A DNA stretch of 64,000 bases from Undibacterium sp. 5I1 (GTDB taxonomy: Bacteria > Pseudomonadota > Gammaproteobacteria > Burkholderiales > Burkholderiaceae_D), in the NCBI RefSeq assembly GCF_034314085.1, contig NZ_JAVIWI010000001.1, forward strand, positions 434,001 through 498,000. The letters are read 5' to 3'. Each line of letters opens with the position of its first letter. The stretch's first letter is position 1. The notes under the pieces are model-generated. The model was not told the DNA's origin, ran no database searches, and worked only from the letters and a program-made list of their open reading frames with translations. The position numbers were made by a program, and so were the translations under genes. This document shows positions 9,743-20,664 of this stretch, in pieces.

Positions 9743-10831
9743 ATGAGCATTACAGTGGAAGATGTTAAAACAGCGCTGACTTTGGTCATTGATCCTAATA
9801 CAAATAAAGATCTGATCACTTCAAAGTCGGCTAAAAATATCAAACTCGATGGCAACGATGTGAGCTTGGATGTGGAGTTGGGTTATCCGGCAAAAAGCCA
9901 GATTGAGCTGATACGGCTTAGCGTACAAACGGCTGTCAGCAATCTGGCCGGTGTTGGTAAAGTGAGTGTTAATGTGTACAGCAAAATCGTTGCCCATGCG
10001 GTACAGCGTGGTATTAAATTGATGCCTAATGTGAAGAATATTATTGCGGTTGCCTCGGGCAAAGGTGGTGTCGGTAAATCAACGACTGCGGCGAATCTGG
10101 CACTGGCACTGGCTGCCGAAGGCGCTGCTGTCGGTATCTTAGATGCGGATATCTATGGTCCTTCGCAGCCGATGATGATGGGGATTTCTGGTCAGCCATC
10201 GAGCGCTGATGGGAAAACTATGGAGCCTATGGAGAACTATGGTTTGCAAGTTTCCAGTATTGGTTTCATGATCAATCCAGATGAGCCTATGGTTTGGCGT
10301 GGGCCTATGGTGACACAGGCCTTGACGCAGTTATTGTCCCAAACTAATTGGCGTGATCTGGATTATTTGATTATTGATATGCCGCCTGGTACTGGCGATA
10401 TTCAGTTGACGCTTTCTCAAAAAGTCCCGGTCACCGGTGCTGTTATTGTCACCACGCCACAAGACATCGCTTTATTAGATGCCCGCAAAGGCCTGAAAAT
10501 GTTTGAGAAAGTCGGCATTCCAATTCTGGGAATTGTGGAAAACATGAGCACCCATATTTGCTCAAACTGTGGTCATGCGGAGTCGATTTTTGGTGAAGGT
10601 GGTGGTGCCAAAATGTGTGCTGAATATGGCGTTGATTTTCTTGGTGGCTTGCCGCTGACGATGGCGATCCGTGAGCAAGCTGATTCTGGGAAGCCGACCG
10701 TGGTTGCTGATCCTGAAGGAAAAATTGCCCTGATCTACAAAGAAATTGCGCGCAAAGTGGCAATTAAAGTCGCTGAAAAAGCTAAAGATATGACGAGCAA
10801 ATTCCCGACGATTTCTATCCAAAATACCTAA
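9743..10831 (+). CDS. apbC: Mrp/ApbC family iron-sulfur cluster carrier ATPase
   Basis: A cytoplasmic P-loop ATPase of the Mrp/NBP35 group that carries Fe-S clusters to apoproteins. Residues 1-85 form a MIP18-like (DUF59) domain. The deviant Walker A 'GKGGVGKST' is at 106-114, and the cluster-binding CxxC pair is Cys273/Cys276 ('CSNC'). The length of 362 residues is normal. A GGAG precedes the ATG. Transcription is divergent from metG, an arrangement common in Betaproteobacteria. Confidence 0.94.
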   Translation: MSITVEDVKTALTLVIDPNTNKDLITSKSAKNIKLDGNDVSLDVELGYPAKSQIELIRLSVQTAVSNLAGVGKVSVNVYSKIVAHAVQRGIKLMPNVKNIIAVASGKGGVGKSTTAANLALALAAEGAAVGILDADIYGPSQPMMMGISGQPSSADGKTMEPMENYGLQVSSIGFMINPDEPMVWRGPMVTQALTQLLSQTNWRDLDYLIIDMPPGTGDIQLTLSQKVPVTGAVIVTTPQDIALLDARKGLKMFEKVGIPILGIVENMSTHICSNCGHAESIFGEGGGAKMCAEYGVDFLGGLPLTMAIREQADSGKPTVVADPEGKIALIYKEIARKVAIKVAEKAKDMTSKFPTISIQNT

Positions 10832-10853
10832 AACTCTACACCGCTGAGTCCGC

Positions 10854-11990
10854 ATGACTGAATCCTATTTGAATGATCAAGCAGGTGAGCCACAAGATAT
10901 CCGCTTCATGCAAATGGCGCTGGAACTTGCGGCGCAAGCGACGATTGCCACATCGCCTAATCCTAAAGTGGGCTGCGTTATTGTTAAAGATGGCATGGTG
11001 ATTGGGCGTGGCTATACTCAGCCAGTCGGACAAGCGCATGCGGAAGTGCAGGCTTTACGTGATGCGATCGCGACGGGACATGACACGAAAGGTGCTACCG
11101 CTTACGTGACATTGGAGCCATGCAGTCATTTTGGGCGCACGCCGCCATGCGCCAACGCCTTGATTGATGCGGGTATTTTTCGGTTGGTAGCTGCAGTCCA
11201 AGACCCCAACCCACAAGTCGCAGGCAAAGGCATGACGATGTTACGCGATGCCGGGATCACCGTTGAATCTGGTCTGCTGGGTGAGCGCGCGCGCGAAATG
11301 AATATTGGTTTTTTTAAGCGTATGGAAACCGGTAAGCCTTGGGTGCGACTGAAAGTAGCCGCAAGCCTGGACGGCAGAACTGCGCTGGCAAACGGCGAGA
11401 GTAAATGGATCACTGCATCAGATGCGCGTGATGACGGTCATCGTTGGCGTGCGCGTGCCGATGCGATTTTGACTGGTATCGGCACTGTGCTGGCGGATGA
11501 TCCGCAAATGAATGTCCGTGCGATAGAAACACCGCGGCAACCTTTAAAAGTTGTGGTCGATTCCCAATTACGTATTCCTGCCAATGCTAAGTTACTGCAA
11601 GACGGTAAGTTCGTAATCGTTTGTGCAGAAGCGCCTGAACTTAAGCAAGGTCATCAGCAAAATCGTCAGCAAGCCTTGATTGCGCAAGGTGCTGAAGTCG
11701 TATGTTTGCCGGATGATCACCAACAAGTCGATTTAAACGCCTTGCTATTAGAATTAGGACGCAGGCAAATTAATGAGCTTCATGTCGAGGCGGGCGCTAA
11801 GTTAAATGGTGCCTTGATTGCTCAAGATTGTGTGGATGAATTATTGATTTATTTGGCGCCCAAATTATTGGGACATGGGGCTGGTTTATTTGATCTTCCT
11901 GAGCTAAAGCTGGTGGCAGATGCTAGGCAGGTCCGGTTCCATGAGATTAGTCAGGTCGGAGAAAGTTTGCGAATTTTAGCGCGGTTTTAA
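10854..11990 (+). CDS. ribD: Bifunctional riboflavin biosynthesis deaminase/reductase
   Basis: Catalyses two consecutive steps of riboflavin synthesis: deamination of the pyrimidinone and reduction of the ribosyl side chain. The N-terminal zinc deaminase domain shows 'HAEVQAL' (His62, Glu64) and 'PCSHFGRTPPC' (Cys90, Cys99). The C-terminal reductase domain begins around 'PWVRLKVAASLDGRTAL' near residue 160. The length of 378 residues is typical. It starts 22 bases after the Mrp gene and may be co-transcribed with it. No FMN riboswitch is visible upstream. Confidence 0.95.
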   Translation: MTESYLNDQAGEPQDIRFMQMALELAAQATIATSPNPKVGCVIVKDGMVIGRGYTQPVGQAHAEVQALRDAIATGHDTKGATAYVTLEPCSHFGRTPPCANALIDAGIFRLVAAVQDPNPQVAGKGMTMLRDAGITVESGLLGERAREMNIGFFKRMETGKPWVRLKVAASLDGRTALANGESKWITASDARDDGHRWRARADAILTGIGTVLADDPQMNVRAIETPRQPLKVVVDSQLRIPANAKLLQDGKFVIVCAEAPELKQGHQQNRQQALIAQGAEVVCLPDDHQQVDLNALLLELGRRQINELHVEAGAKLNGALIAQDCVDELLIYLAPKLLGHGAGLFDLPELKLVADARQVRFHEISQVGESLRILARF

Positions 11991-12050
11991 AGCGTACTGA
12001 CGCCTTAGTGACGCTTACTTTAATCTTGATTTTTACGCTTCAGATATAAA

Positions 12051-12084
12051 AAAAGGATCATCAAGCAAACTTGATGATCCTTTT
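12051..12084. terminator. Bidirectional terminator between ribD and tRNA-Pro
   Basis: A perfect 15-bp stem (AAAAGGATCATCAAG pairing with CTTGATGATCCTTTT) with a CAAA loop. A runs on one side and T runs on the other allow it to end both the plus-strand ribD transcript and the minus-strand tRNA transcript. Confidence 0.9.
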
Positions 12085-12088
12085 AAAC

Positions 12089-12165
12089 TGGTCGGAGTAC
12101 AAGGATTCGAACCTTGGACCCCCTGGTCCCAAACCAGGTGCGCTACCGGACTGCGCCACACTCCG
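12089..12165 (-). tRNA. tRNA-Pro (anticodon TGG), copy 1
   Basis: A 77-base cloverleaf on the minus strand with encoded CCA. The acceptor stem starts CGGAGTG, the anticodon loop is TTTGGGA (anticodon TGG), and the T-arm contains GGTTCGAATCC. It is identical to the copy 199 bases away. Confidence 0.96.
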
Positions 12166-12245
12166 AAACTTGCTTTGCGTGTTCAAATGCTAAATTCGCT
12201 ACTTGGACAAACGCTAAATTTTTAAACTTTAATCTTATAAATTGA

Positions 12246-12281
12246 AAAAGACCGAAAGATAATTAAACCTAACGGTCTTTT
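12246..12281 (-). terminator. Terminator between the two tRNA-Pro copies
   Basis: Stem AAAAGACCG pairs with CGGTCTTTT across an 18-base loop, directly 3' of the second tRNA-Pro on the minus strand. This implies the two copies are separate transcription units or processed apart. Confidence 0.65.
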
Positions 12282-12287
12282 AATATT

Positions 12288-12364
12288 TGGTCGGAGTACA
12301 AGGATTCGAACCTTGGACCCCCTGGTCCCAAACCAGGTGCGCTACCGGACTGCGCCACACTCCG
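12288..12364 (-). tRNA. tRNA-Pro (anticodon TGG), copy 2
   Basis: A 77-base cloverleaf with encoded CCA, base-for-base the same as the copy at 12089-12165. The anticodon loop is TTTGGGA. The flanks differ, so only the tRNA itself is conserved between the copies. Confidence 0.96.
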
Positions 12365-12498
12365 AAGACCAAGATAGTATCTCGTCACGATTACGCTGTC
12401 AAGGCCTTTGTCATTGCTGACTTCGCCATTGCAGGTGGTTTGCAATCGACATAGCGGGCTTAAGTCCGCATATATTGCTAATCATATGCGCAGTCAAC

Positions 12499-13404
12499 TT
12501 ACAGAGTTTTTGTGCTTGTAAATTGTCTGTAGCCACCGCTAAGCGGATCGGTAAAACTGATCGATTTTGCCAGTAATTGTAGCGGGGCAGAAAAGTCATC
12601 ACCGTTACATGGGAGGGCGATTGGGTAGAAAGTATCATTGATAATCGGCGCGCCGAGGCTTGCTAAATGCACTCGCAATTGGTGTCTTTTCCCCGTGCTG
12701 GGATGCAATTCATATAAATCATTTTCACCGCGGCGCTCTATAACTGTTATATGAGTTTCAGCGTTAGGTTCGCCAGGAGTTTCTTCCATTACAAAGAATT
12801 TTTCGGCGTCAATCATTTTGCTGCGATAAGTCAGCGGAAACTCTTGCTGGGATAAATGTGGTGCTAAGGCGTGATAGATTTTATTAACTTTGCGCTGCTG
12901 AAATAAAGATTGATAGGCGCCCCGCGTTTCTGTTTTTTGTGAAAATAAAATCACGCCAGCGGTTTCTCTGTCCAGCCTGTGAATAGGTGTCAGTTGATTG
13001 TTGCCGCTACTCTTCTTTAACCGAACTAACAGAGTTTCATGCAAAAAACGACCGCCTGGTATCACGGGCAAAAAATGTGGTTTATCTACTACCAGCAAAT
13101 TCTCGTCTTGGTAAAGGATCTGTTCTTGATAAGGGATAGTCACCTCATCATCAATTTCGCGGTAATAAAAAATACACATACCACGTTTGACTGCGCTATT
13201 TGCCGCCAGAATCGTGCCTCGAGCATCAACAACCTCATGTTTCGCGATACGCGCATGCCACTGCTGTTCGCTTACATCCGGAAATTGTGTCAATAAAAAA
13301 TCTAATAAATTATCCCACCGTCCCTCTGGTAACCATAGATAGCTTGGTGATACGCCATCACGTGTGGCCAGAGGAGGCGTTGGTATGCGATTTGGGATTT
13401 GCAT
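12499..13404 (-). CDS. RluA-family 23S rRNA/tRNA pseudouridine synthase
   Basis: Converts specific uridines in rRNA or tRNA to pseudouridine. The catalytic motif 'HRLDRETAGVILFS' carries the active-site Asp, and 'HPSTGKRHQLRVHLASLG' is the second conserved block. An N-terminal region of about 90 residues resembles the S4-like lead of this family. At 301 residues it matches the 'YmfC/RluA-like' group encoded by many Betaproteobacteria; the exact target base cannot be assigned. The gene lies between the tRNA-Pro genes and divergent gltX. Confidence 0.9.
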   Translation of the reverse strand: MQIPNRIPTPPLATRDGVSPSYLWLPEGRWDNLLDFLLTQFPDVSEQQWHARIAKHEVVDARGTILAANSAVKRGMCIFYYREIDDEVTIPYQEQILYQDENLLVVDKPHFLPVIPGGRFLHETLLVRLKKSSGNNQLTPIHRLDRETAGVILFSQKTETRGAYQSLFQQRKVNKIYHALAPHLSQQEFPLTYRSKMIDAEKFFVMEETPGEPNAETHITVIERRGENDLYELHPSTGKRHQLRVHLASLGAPIINDTFYPIALPCNGDDFSAPLQLLAKSISFTDPLSGGYRQFTSTKTL

Positions 13405-13515
13405 GTTAGATTTCTATTTTTACCCGATGGCCCTGCTGCGAAGGCGGTAAAATATTGGTTTTAACTTCTATCGTTTTGTAGCGCATTTTATTATGCCCGA
13501 CAAACGCACCATCTA

Positions 13516-14940
13516 ATGAGCACTTCTGCATCTGTCGATCTGAGCAAGCCCGTTCGTACCCGTTTCGCACCTAGTCCCACTGGCTATTTACATGTGGGCG
13601 GCGCCCGCACAGCCTTATTTAGCTGGGCATTTGCACGCCATTTTGGCGGTACTTTTGTATTGCGTATCGAAGATACGGATCTTGAGCGCTCTACGCCAGA
13701 AGCGGTGCAAGCTATTTTAGATGGAATGAATTGGCTAGGCCTGCAACATGACGAAGGTCCTTTTTATCAGATGAAAAGGATGGGCAGATACAGTGAAGTG
13801 TTAGCCAAAATGCTAGCGGATGGCACTGCCTATTCTTGCTATTCCTCACCCGAGGAAGTCGAGGCTATGCGTGAGCTGCAACGCGCCAACGGCGATAAAC
13901 CGCGCTACGACGGCACCTGGCGTCCAGAGCCAGGGAAAAATTTGCCAGCAATACCAGCAGACCGCAAGCCTGTCATACGTTTCAAAAATCCTTTAGATGG
14001 CGAAGTGAGCTGGCTTGATGTTGTTAAAGGTCAAATTACGATCGGTAATCGTGAATTAGATGATTTAGTAATTGCCCGTCCAGACGGTACGCCAACATAT
14101 AATTTTTGTGTTGCAGTCGATGATTGGGATATGCAAATTACTCACGTAATTCGCGGTGATGACCATGTCAATAACACGCCACGCCAGATCAATATTCTGA
14201 ACGCGCTGGGAGCTAGTTTGCCGCATTACGGTCATGTGCCGATGATCCTCGGTACGGATGGCCAAAAATTATCTAAGCGTCGAGATGCGGTCAGCGTAAT
14301 GGACTATCTGGATAAAGGTTATTTGCCCGAGGCGATGCTGAATTACCTTGCGCGTCTTGGTTGGAGTCATGGTGACGATGAAGTTTTTTCTATGGAGCAG
14401 ATGTGTAGCTGGTTCGATTTAAATCATCTTTCTAGTTCGCCAGCGCAGTTCAATCCGGAAAAACTCGCCTGGATTAATAATCATTACATCAAAGCTGCTG
14501 ATAATGCGCGCCTAGCTGAGTTGGTGCGTGCGCAGATGCGAAATGACGGCGCACAATTTGAGAATGCGCCAGAGTTGTCTGCGGTCGTCGCTTTGATGAA
14601 AGAGCGAGCCAATACCACTAATGAGTTGGCGCAAGCTGCGATGTTGTTCTATCGCCAGCCGAACCCGGATGCAGAGTTGTGCAAGCAGCACATTACGGAA
14701 GGAGTGTTGCCAGCCTTGGCACACTATGCAGCTGCGTGCAAGACTGTGGAGTGGAGCAAACCAGCTTTGTCGTCGATGATGAAAGAAACCTTGGCGCAGT
14801 ACTCGTTAAAAATGCCGCAACTTGCTATGCCTTTGCGTTTGTTATTAACAGGCCAGCTACAAACACCATCAATTGATGCTGTGGTTGAACTATTCGGTCG
14901 CGACGTCGTGCTTCAAAGGCTGAACTCTATCTGTAAGTGA
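13516..14940 (+). CDS. gltX: Glutamyl-tRNA synthetase
   Basis: A class I synthetase that attaches Glu to tRNA-Glu. The HIGH region is '[13 protein letters not shown]' (residues 17-29) and the KMSKS equivalent is 'KLSKR' (251-255). The length of 474 residues is normal. Fittingly, a tRNA-Glu gene lies about 330 bases downstream, after tRNA-Ala. No zinc-binding Cys cluster is evident, as in many bacterial GluRS. Confidence 0.96.
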   Translation: MSTSASVDLSKPVRTRFAPSPTGYLHVGGARTALFSWAFARHFGGTFVLRIEDTDLERSTPEAVQAILDGMNWLGLQHDEGPFYQMKRMGRYSEVLAKMLADGTAYSCYSSPEEVEAMRELQRANGDKPRYDGTWRPEPGKNLPAIPADRKPVIRFKNPLDGEVSWLDVVKGQITIGNRELDDLVIARPDGTPTYNFCVAVDDWDMQITHVIRGDDHVNNTPRQINILNALGASLPHYGHVPMILGTDGQKLSKRRDAVSVMDYLDKGYLPEAMLNYLARLGWSHGDDEVFSMEQMCSWFDLNHLSSSPAQFNPEKLAWINNHYIKAADNARLAELVRAQMRNDGAQFENAPELSAVVALMKERANTTNELAQAAMLFYRQPNPDAELCKQHITEGVLPALAHYAAACKTVEWSKPALSSMMKETLAQYSLKMPQLAMPLRLLLTGQLQTPSIDAVVELFGRDVVLQRLNSICK

Positions 14941-14980
14941 AATTGAAACAGGTAAATAGAAGCGGGAAATAAAACGGGGC

Positions 14981-15009
14981 TTTACATAGAATGGCTCAGC
15001 CCCTATAAT
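14981..15009 (+). promoter_or_regulatory. Sigma-70 promoter of tRNA-Ala
   Basis: A TTTACA -35 (14981-14986) and a perfect TATAAT -10 (15004-15009) are separated by 17 bases, with the tRNA starting 14 bases later. The -35 lies in the loop of a potential GGGGCT/AGCCCC hairpin following gltX. Confidence 0.8.
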
Positions 15010-15023
15010 CTCGTTTCTGTTCT

Positions 15024-15099
<76 letters not shown>

Positions 15100-15144
15100 G
15101 TAATGAGCTAAGCAAGCGATGTGAAAAAAGTAGAAAAAAATTGC

Positions 15145-15174
15145 TTGCAGATATCAGAAAAAATAGTATATAAT
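15145..15174 (+). promoter_or_regulatory. Sigma-70 promoter of tRNA-Glu
   Basis: TTGCAG (15145-15150) and TATAAT (15169-15174) are 18 bases apart. The predicted start near 15181 leaves a leader of about 90 bases before tRNA-Glu, to be removed by processing. Confidence 0.65.
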
Positions 15175-15272
15175 CTTGGTCTTGCTTGATTGAAGAAACT
15201 TGCAAAAACAAGTTGAAAGAAAGAAAAAGCAGTGCAGTTCAGAAGTAAAAGGTCAGTAACGGACAGATCACT

Positions 15273-15348
15273 GTCCCCATCGTCTAGAGGCCTAGGACAT
15301 CACCCTTTCACGGTGAGTACAGGGGTTCGAATCCCCTTGGGGACGCCA
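15273..15348 (+). tRNA. tRNA-Glu (anticodon TTC)
   Basis: A 76-base cloverleaf with encoded CCA. The acceptor stem starts GTCCCCA, the anticodon loop contains TTC, and the T-arm has GGTTCGAATCC. Confidence 0.97.
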
Positions 15349-15412
15349 GAGTTAAACAAGTTGGAGATTGAGTAGATCATCATTACTTAACTTGAAGTAA
15401 TAAAATGTGTTT

Positions 15413-15441
15413 AATAAAGGCCGCTCAACGCGGTCTTTATT
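15413..15441 (+). terminator. Terminator of tRNA-Glu transcript
   Basis: Stem AATAAAGGCCGC pairs with GCGGTCTTTATT (one G-U) around a 5-base loop and is followed by TGTTTTT. Confidence 0.85.
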
Positions 15442-15550
15442 GTTTTTAAATTGTCTTTTTGAATCAATCAACGAGGATTCAAAACGGTTTATACAAATCA
15501 CATTGGCTGTAGAAGTAATTCAGCCTCTTTCCCAGATAAAAAACAATAAC

Positions 15551-15660
15551 AGGACTTACGCAAAACTACCCTAAAGCGTTGCAGCCTAGGGTGTTGGTAC
15601 TTAGACTAAAGTATTGTCTTCGTCGCTACCCCTTGTCGGGACAATATTGCGTAAGTCTTA
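15551..15660. repeat. Dispersed element with AGGACTTACGC-type inverted ends (copy 3)
   Basis: The ends AGGACTTACGCAAAA and TTGCGTAAGTCTT are inverted copies. The right half matches the copy at 3224-3324 almost base for base. The middle left part differs. Apart from this element and the tRNA terminator, the intergenic stretch 15349-15814 shows nothing recognisable. Confidence 0.75.
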
Positions 15661-15814
15661 ATTATCGTTTTTCTAAAATCCAAGTTCGCCGCCTGTTAGA
15701 AGTTCGTCCGCCATGCAGGGCAATTACGCAAGCGATACAATCGATGACTTATCAATGCGCGTGCAATCAACATAAGCTCGCCTCCCAATCTAATAGTGCT
15801 AATCTGGGCCAAGA

Positions 15815-17212
15815 ATGCTTAAGCAAAATAGTATTGAACACGATCAGGCCTTGGCAAATCGTGATGGATTGCCGACACGCGAACGTAACTTGGCTATGTT
15901 GTCTCTCGCAATTGGTGTCGGAATGGCCTCCCTTGATACGGCTATCGCCAATACTGCGCTGCCAGCGATTGCGGATCAGTTACATACATCACCTGCCGCC
16001 TCTGTCTGGATTATCAATGTATATCAATTGGCGATGGTTGCTACGCTGTTGCCATTTGCGGCCTTGGGAGAGGTGATAGGTTATCGCCGTGTTTCCATCG
16101 CGGGGCTGGTATTGTTCACGCTGGCATCTTTGGGCTGCGCATGCTCTTGGTCTTTAACATCCTTAGTCATTGCGCGCTTATTTCAAGGTGTTGGCGCTAG
16201 CGCGATTATGGGTGTCAATACTGCGATGTTAAGAGCAATTTTTCCTACTCGTCTGCAAGGGCGTGGTTTTGGATTGAACTCTTTGGTGGTCGCAGTTGCA
16301 TTTGCGGTTGGACCGACAATCGCCTCTCTGATACTGGCCGTCTGGTGTTGGCCTTGGTTATTTGCGATCAACGTGCCTCTCGGTATATTCGCTTTTTTCC
16401 TGGGACGTAAAGTCCTGCCTCTGACCCGTCGAGCCACTCACAAAATAGATAGTCTGACAGCCTTGTTTAACATTGCTGCATTTGGTATGTTAATTTTGCT
16501 GTTCGGGGAAGCTGCTCACCTTCAAAGTTTTAAAATACTCGTGATCGAAATGATAGCTACCATTTTCTTTTTTGCCTTATTATTGCGTCGCCAGCATGGA
16601 CATCAGGCACCGATGCTTCCGGTTGATCTGTTTCGCCGTCCATTGTTTTTACTGTCAGTATTAACGGCAATTTGTACCTTCACCACTCAAAGTCTTGCCT
16701 TTGTATCACTGCCTTTTTATTTTGAGACGGTATTAGGGCGTTCACCAGTAGAAACGGGCTTTTTGATGACGCCTTGGGCGGCACTGGTTGCTGTGATGGC
16801 GCCTATTGCAGGACGATTGAGTGATCATTATTCACCAGGAGTACTCGGTGGCATTGGTCTTGCTGCATTATCAGCTGGTATGTTGTCTCTTGTGCTCATG
16901 CCCCTGAACCCCTCAGTGTTTGATATTGGCTGGCGTATGGCTATGTGCGGTATCGGTTTTGGATTTTTTCAAGCGCCTAATCTGAAGGCGATTATGGGAG
17001 CTGCGCCCTTATCCCGAGCTGGTGGCGCTAGTGGTATTGTTGCTACCTCCCGTCTGATGGGGCAAGCCTCGGGTGCAGCACTGGTGGCATTTTGCTTTAC
17101 CTTATCAAATAAAAGCGGTACTAGCTATGCGCTTGGTCTGGGAGCCGTTTTTGCAGCGGTCGCCAGCATCGCCAGTTTCTCTCGCTTACTGGTGGCAACA
17201 GACCCACTGTGA
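15815..17212 (+). CDS. MFS drug-efflux transporter (DHA2/EmrB-QacA type)
   Basis: A proton-driven exporter in the inner membrane. It has 465 residues and about 14 hydrophobic segments. The opening 'GMASLDTAIANTALPAIADQL' is the DHA2 TM1 motif, and 'LFQGVGASAIMGVNTAMLRAIFP' corresponds to motif C. The 28-residue polar N-terminus is cytoplasmic. No membrane-fusion (EmrA-like) partner or regulator gene is adjacent, so it probably works alone; the substrate is unknown. Confidence 0.87.
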   Translation: MLKQNSIEHDQALANRDGLPTRERNLAMLSLAIGVGMASLDTAIANTALPAIADQLHTSPAASVWIINVYQLAMVATLLPFAALGEVIGYRRVSIAGLVLFTLASLGCACSWSLTSLVIARLFQGVGASAIMGVNTAMLRAIFPTRLQGRGFGLNSLVVAVAFAVGPTIASLILAVWCWPWLFAINVPLGIFAFFLGRKVLPLTRRATHKIDSLTALFNIAAFGMLILLFGEAAHLQSFKILVIEMIATIFFFALLLRRQHGHQAPMLPVDLFRRPLFLLSVLTAICTFTTQSLAFVSLPFYFETVLGRSPVETGFLMTPWAALVAVMAPIAGRLSDHYSPGVLGGIGLAALSAGMLSLVLMPLNPSVFDIGWRMAMCGIGFGFFQAPNLKAIMGAAPLSRAGGASGIVATSRLMGQASGAALVAFCFTLSNKSGTSYALGLGAVFAAVASIASFSRLLVATDPL

Positions 17213-17451
17213 GCACGTTCCCTCTCTATATTCAAAAATGCCTAATTTTTTAGGTATTTAAGTAAAAGTATTCTTTTAGTCTCAGATAATGCCAAAACAT
17301 AGATTGTCCGGACAAAACTCTGTCGCTCATTACTACGTCACTAATGCATTAGTCAATGTGGCCGCAAATAAGAAAATCCCTCTTAATTACTGCTGCATTA
17401 CAGGGTAAAATGCGGCTTCGATTGTTCTTTTACCTGTTGATCGCGATCATT

Positions 17452-17661
17452 ATGAAGTTCACCAAACAATTTCAGCTTTACCAATCCGAAGCAACTCAGT
17501 TTATTCAAAGTCTGAAAAAAGCTAATCCGCAATTAGAGCAAAGCCAGCGTGATGGTCGTGCTTTATTATGGGATAAAGCACCGATTGATCTTGCGACGCA
17601 AAAAGACACGATTGAGTCCAATATCGATCAACAAGCTTACGTGTACCAAAACAAAGCCTAA
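17452..17661 (+). CDS. DUF3460 family small protein
   Basis: A 69-residue charged protein ('MKFTKQFQLYQSEATQFIQS' onwards) that ends in 'DQQAYVYQNK'. Proteins of this size and type, placed immediately before scpA and panC, are assigned to DUF3460 in Burkholderiales; the function is unknown. I chose the ATG at 17452 because the longer frame from 17356 adds a hydrophobic stretch that does not look like the family. No strong ribosome-binding site is visible. It lies 12 bases before scpA. Confidence 0.75.
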   Translation: MKFTKQFQLYQSEATQFIQSLKKANPQLEQSQRDGRALLWDKAPIDLATQKDTIESNIDQQAYVYQNKA

Positions 17662-17673
17662 GCCAAGACTGCT

Positions 17674-18546
17674 GTGATTGCAATCAGCACTACTTTGTCA
17701 GCGACAGATTTGCCTCTGGTTGGCAGTAGCGACAGCACGCCCAACGTTGTTGATGGACTGGCGTTCGCCAAACTATATGGCGAGCCGCTGTTCAAACTAC
17801 CCAACGATCTCTACATCCCGCCAGATGCGCTGGAAATTTTTTTAGAAGCGTTTGAAGGTCCGCTGGATTTGCTGCTCTACCTGATCCGCAAGCAAAATTT
17901 CAATATTCTCGATATTCCGATGGCGCAAGTCACGTTGCAATATCTGGACTATGTTGAGCAAATCCGCAAACATAATCTGGAGCTGGCCGCAGAATATTTA
18001 TTGATGGCAGCGATGTTGATTGAAATCAAATCACGCATGCTCTTGCCCAGCACCAAAAGTCTGGATGATGGCGAAGCAGGCGATCCGCGTGCAGAATTAG
18101 TGCGTCGTCTACTGGAATACGAGCAAATGAAACTAGCTGCCTACGACCTCAACGCGGTTCCCCAGCTAGGACGTGATTTTTTGCATGCGCAAGTCTTTGT
18201 TGAGCAAAATACGGTATTGCATTGGCCGCAGGTCGACGTGCAAGATTTACAAGCAGCCTGGGCCGACGTGCTAAAACGAGCAACACTTGTCGCCCACCAC
18301 AAAATCAGCCGTGAAGAACTATCTGTACGTGAGCACATGACAGGTATTTTACGCAAATTGCAGTCCGCTAAATTTATCGAGTTTTCAGATCTATTTGATC
18401 CTAGTAAAGGTGCACCAGTTCTGGTGGTTAATTTTGTTGCCTTGCTTGAACTCGCAAAAGAAACTTTAATAGAAATCACTCAGGCAGAAGCTTTTGCACC
18501 GATTTATGTGAGACTCGCTTATTTGCCAACGCACTCACCTAATTAA
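17674..18546 (+). CDS. scpA: Segregation and condensation protein A
   Basis: The kleisin subunit that bridges SMC heads in the bacterial condensin complex. The hallmark 'FEGPLDLLLYLIRKQNFNILDI' spans residues from about 63, followed by 'AAEYLLMAAMLIEIKSRMLLP'. The C-terminal winged helix is near residues 215-290. It starts with GTG; the first 55 residues are a variable extension. No scpB is visible nearby. It is part of a compact run DUF3460, scpA, panC, btuF-like. Confidence 0.92.
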   Translation: MIAISTTLSATDLPLVGSSDSTPNVVDGLAFAKLYGEPLFKLPNDLYIPPDALEIFLEAFEGPLDLLLYLIRKQNFNILDIPMAQVTLQYLDYVEQIRKHNLELAAEYLLMAAMLIEIKSRMLLPSTKSLDDGEAGDPRAELVRRLLEYEQMKLAAYDLNAVPQLGRDFLHAQVFVEQNTVLHWPQVDVQDLQAAWADVLKRATLVAHHKISREELSVREHMTGILRKLQSAKFIEFSDLFDPSKGAPVLVVNFVALLELAKETLIEITQAEAFAPIYVRLAYLPTHSPN

Positions 18547-18586
18547 TCGCTAAGCCAGCAAACCCTTGCTAAGAATCAAATCATAG

Positions 18587-19452
<866 letters not shown>

Positions 19453-19453
<1 letters not shown>

Positions 19454-20433
19454 TGACACAGCTTGCAAAAAGCAGAGAGCACTTTTGTCTCATCAAAAAA
19501 CTAACTGCTTTCATGGCACTGGCAGCGATCAGCTTGCACAGTGTCGTGGGGCACGCCGCCATCAGCGTGACTGATGATGCACAACATGTGGTCACGCTGG
19601 CGAAGCCAGCACAGCGCGTTATCAGCCTCGCGCCGCATGCGACTGAGTTGTTGTTTGAGGCCGGTGCCGGTAGCCAAATTGTCGGCGTCAGCGAATACAG
19701 CGACTTTCCGGAAGCTGCGAAAAAAATCCCTTCGATTGGCAATGTATTCGCATTAGATGTAGAACGCATCATTGCGCTCAAACCCGACCTGATCGTGGTC
19801 TGGGGTACTGGCAACGGCAAAACCCTAGCTAGTAAATTGCGCGATACCCATATCCCGATATTCGAGAGCGAGCCACGCAGTTTTGAAGATATTGCCAGTT
19901 CAATAGAACGTCTGGCAGTTCTGACTAACAAGCAAGCGACCGGCAATGCAGCCGCCCAACGTTTCAGAATTCGTTTAGAAAAATTGCGCCAAACTTATCA
20001 GCCCGGCTTACCGTCCGGCTTGTCGCCCAGTTCACAAGTCAGCACTGCAAACGCAGCAGAAAAACAAAGAATCGTCAGCGTGTTTTATCAAATCTGGCGC
20101 AAACCTTTGATGACCTTAAATGATCAGCATCTGGTGTCGGCAGCAATCCGTTTGTGCGGTGGTAAAAACATATTTGGCGGCTTAAAAGAAATCAGTCCCA
20201 CAGTCAATACCGAAGCAGTGCTGGCTGCCAACCCGGATGCGATTATTACCACTGGCGGCGAGCAGCAAGATGTCTTCGCCGACTGGCGGCAATTCACCAC
20301 GCTCAATGCCGTCAGCAAGGGTAATTTATTTACCGTAAAAGGTGACTGGATGAATCGTGCGGGGCCGAGAATTTTAGATGGCACTGAGATGCTCTGCAAA
20401 CATCTGGCGACTGCCAGAACAACACTGAAATAA
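19453..20433 (+). CDS. BtuF-like cobalamin/iron-chelate ABC transporter substrate-binding protein (1 of 3)
   Basis: A periplasmic type III (helical backbone) binding protein of 326 residues with an N-terminal signal peptide (hydrophobic core 'LTAFMALAAISLHSVVGHA'). The sequence 'AQRVISLAPHATELLFEAGA' followed by 'GVSEYSDFPEAAKKIPSIG' is the BtuF pattern, and 'DLIVVWGTGN' follows. I chose the ATG at 19453, overlapping the panC stop; a longer frame runs into panC. The N-terminal half is strikingly similar to the protein at 32797-33762. No permease or ATPase gene is adjacent. Confidence 0.85.
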
Positions 20434-20512
20434 GATTCAAATCTGATCTCATTTTGCTAGCTTTGCGAGTTGAAAGCGGATATTACTCCTACTTGACATT
20501 ACATTAAAATAA

Positions 20513-20596
20513 ATATACTCAGGTAGTGTATATTTTAATCGTCCACATATTATCTGGACAATTCGGCTTTTTAATTAAAAATTAAGGGGAGTATAT
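20513..20596 (-). repeat. ATATACTCCCC element, copy 2 (reverse orientation)
   Basis: Read on the minus strand it starts ATATACTCCCC, has the inner pair TTGTCCA/TGGAC and GATTAAAATATAC, and ends GAGTATAT. The right end is decayed (CTGAGTATAT). It lies between two convergent genes. Confidence 0.82.
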
Positions 20597-20664
20597 AAAA
20601 ATATGCCCTTTTGATCGAATCAAAAGCTAGAACGGATCACAACACCCAGCATACAATTAAGCCA

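Noticed and set aside
15579..16076. A 165-codon open frame before the MFS gene
   Set aside because: It starts inside a repeat element and overlaps the MFS gene in another frame; composition is unlike a protein gene.
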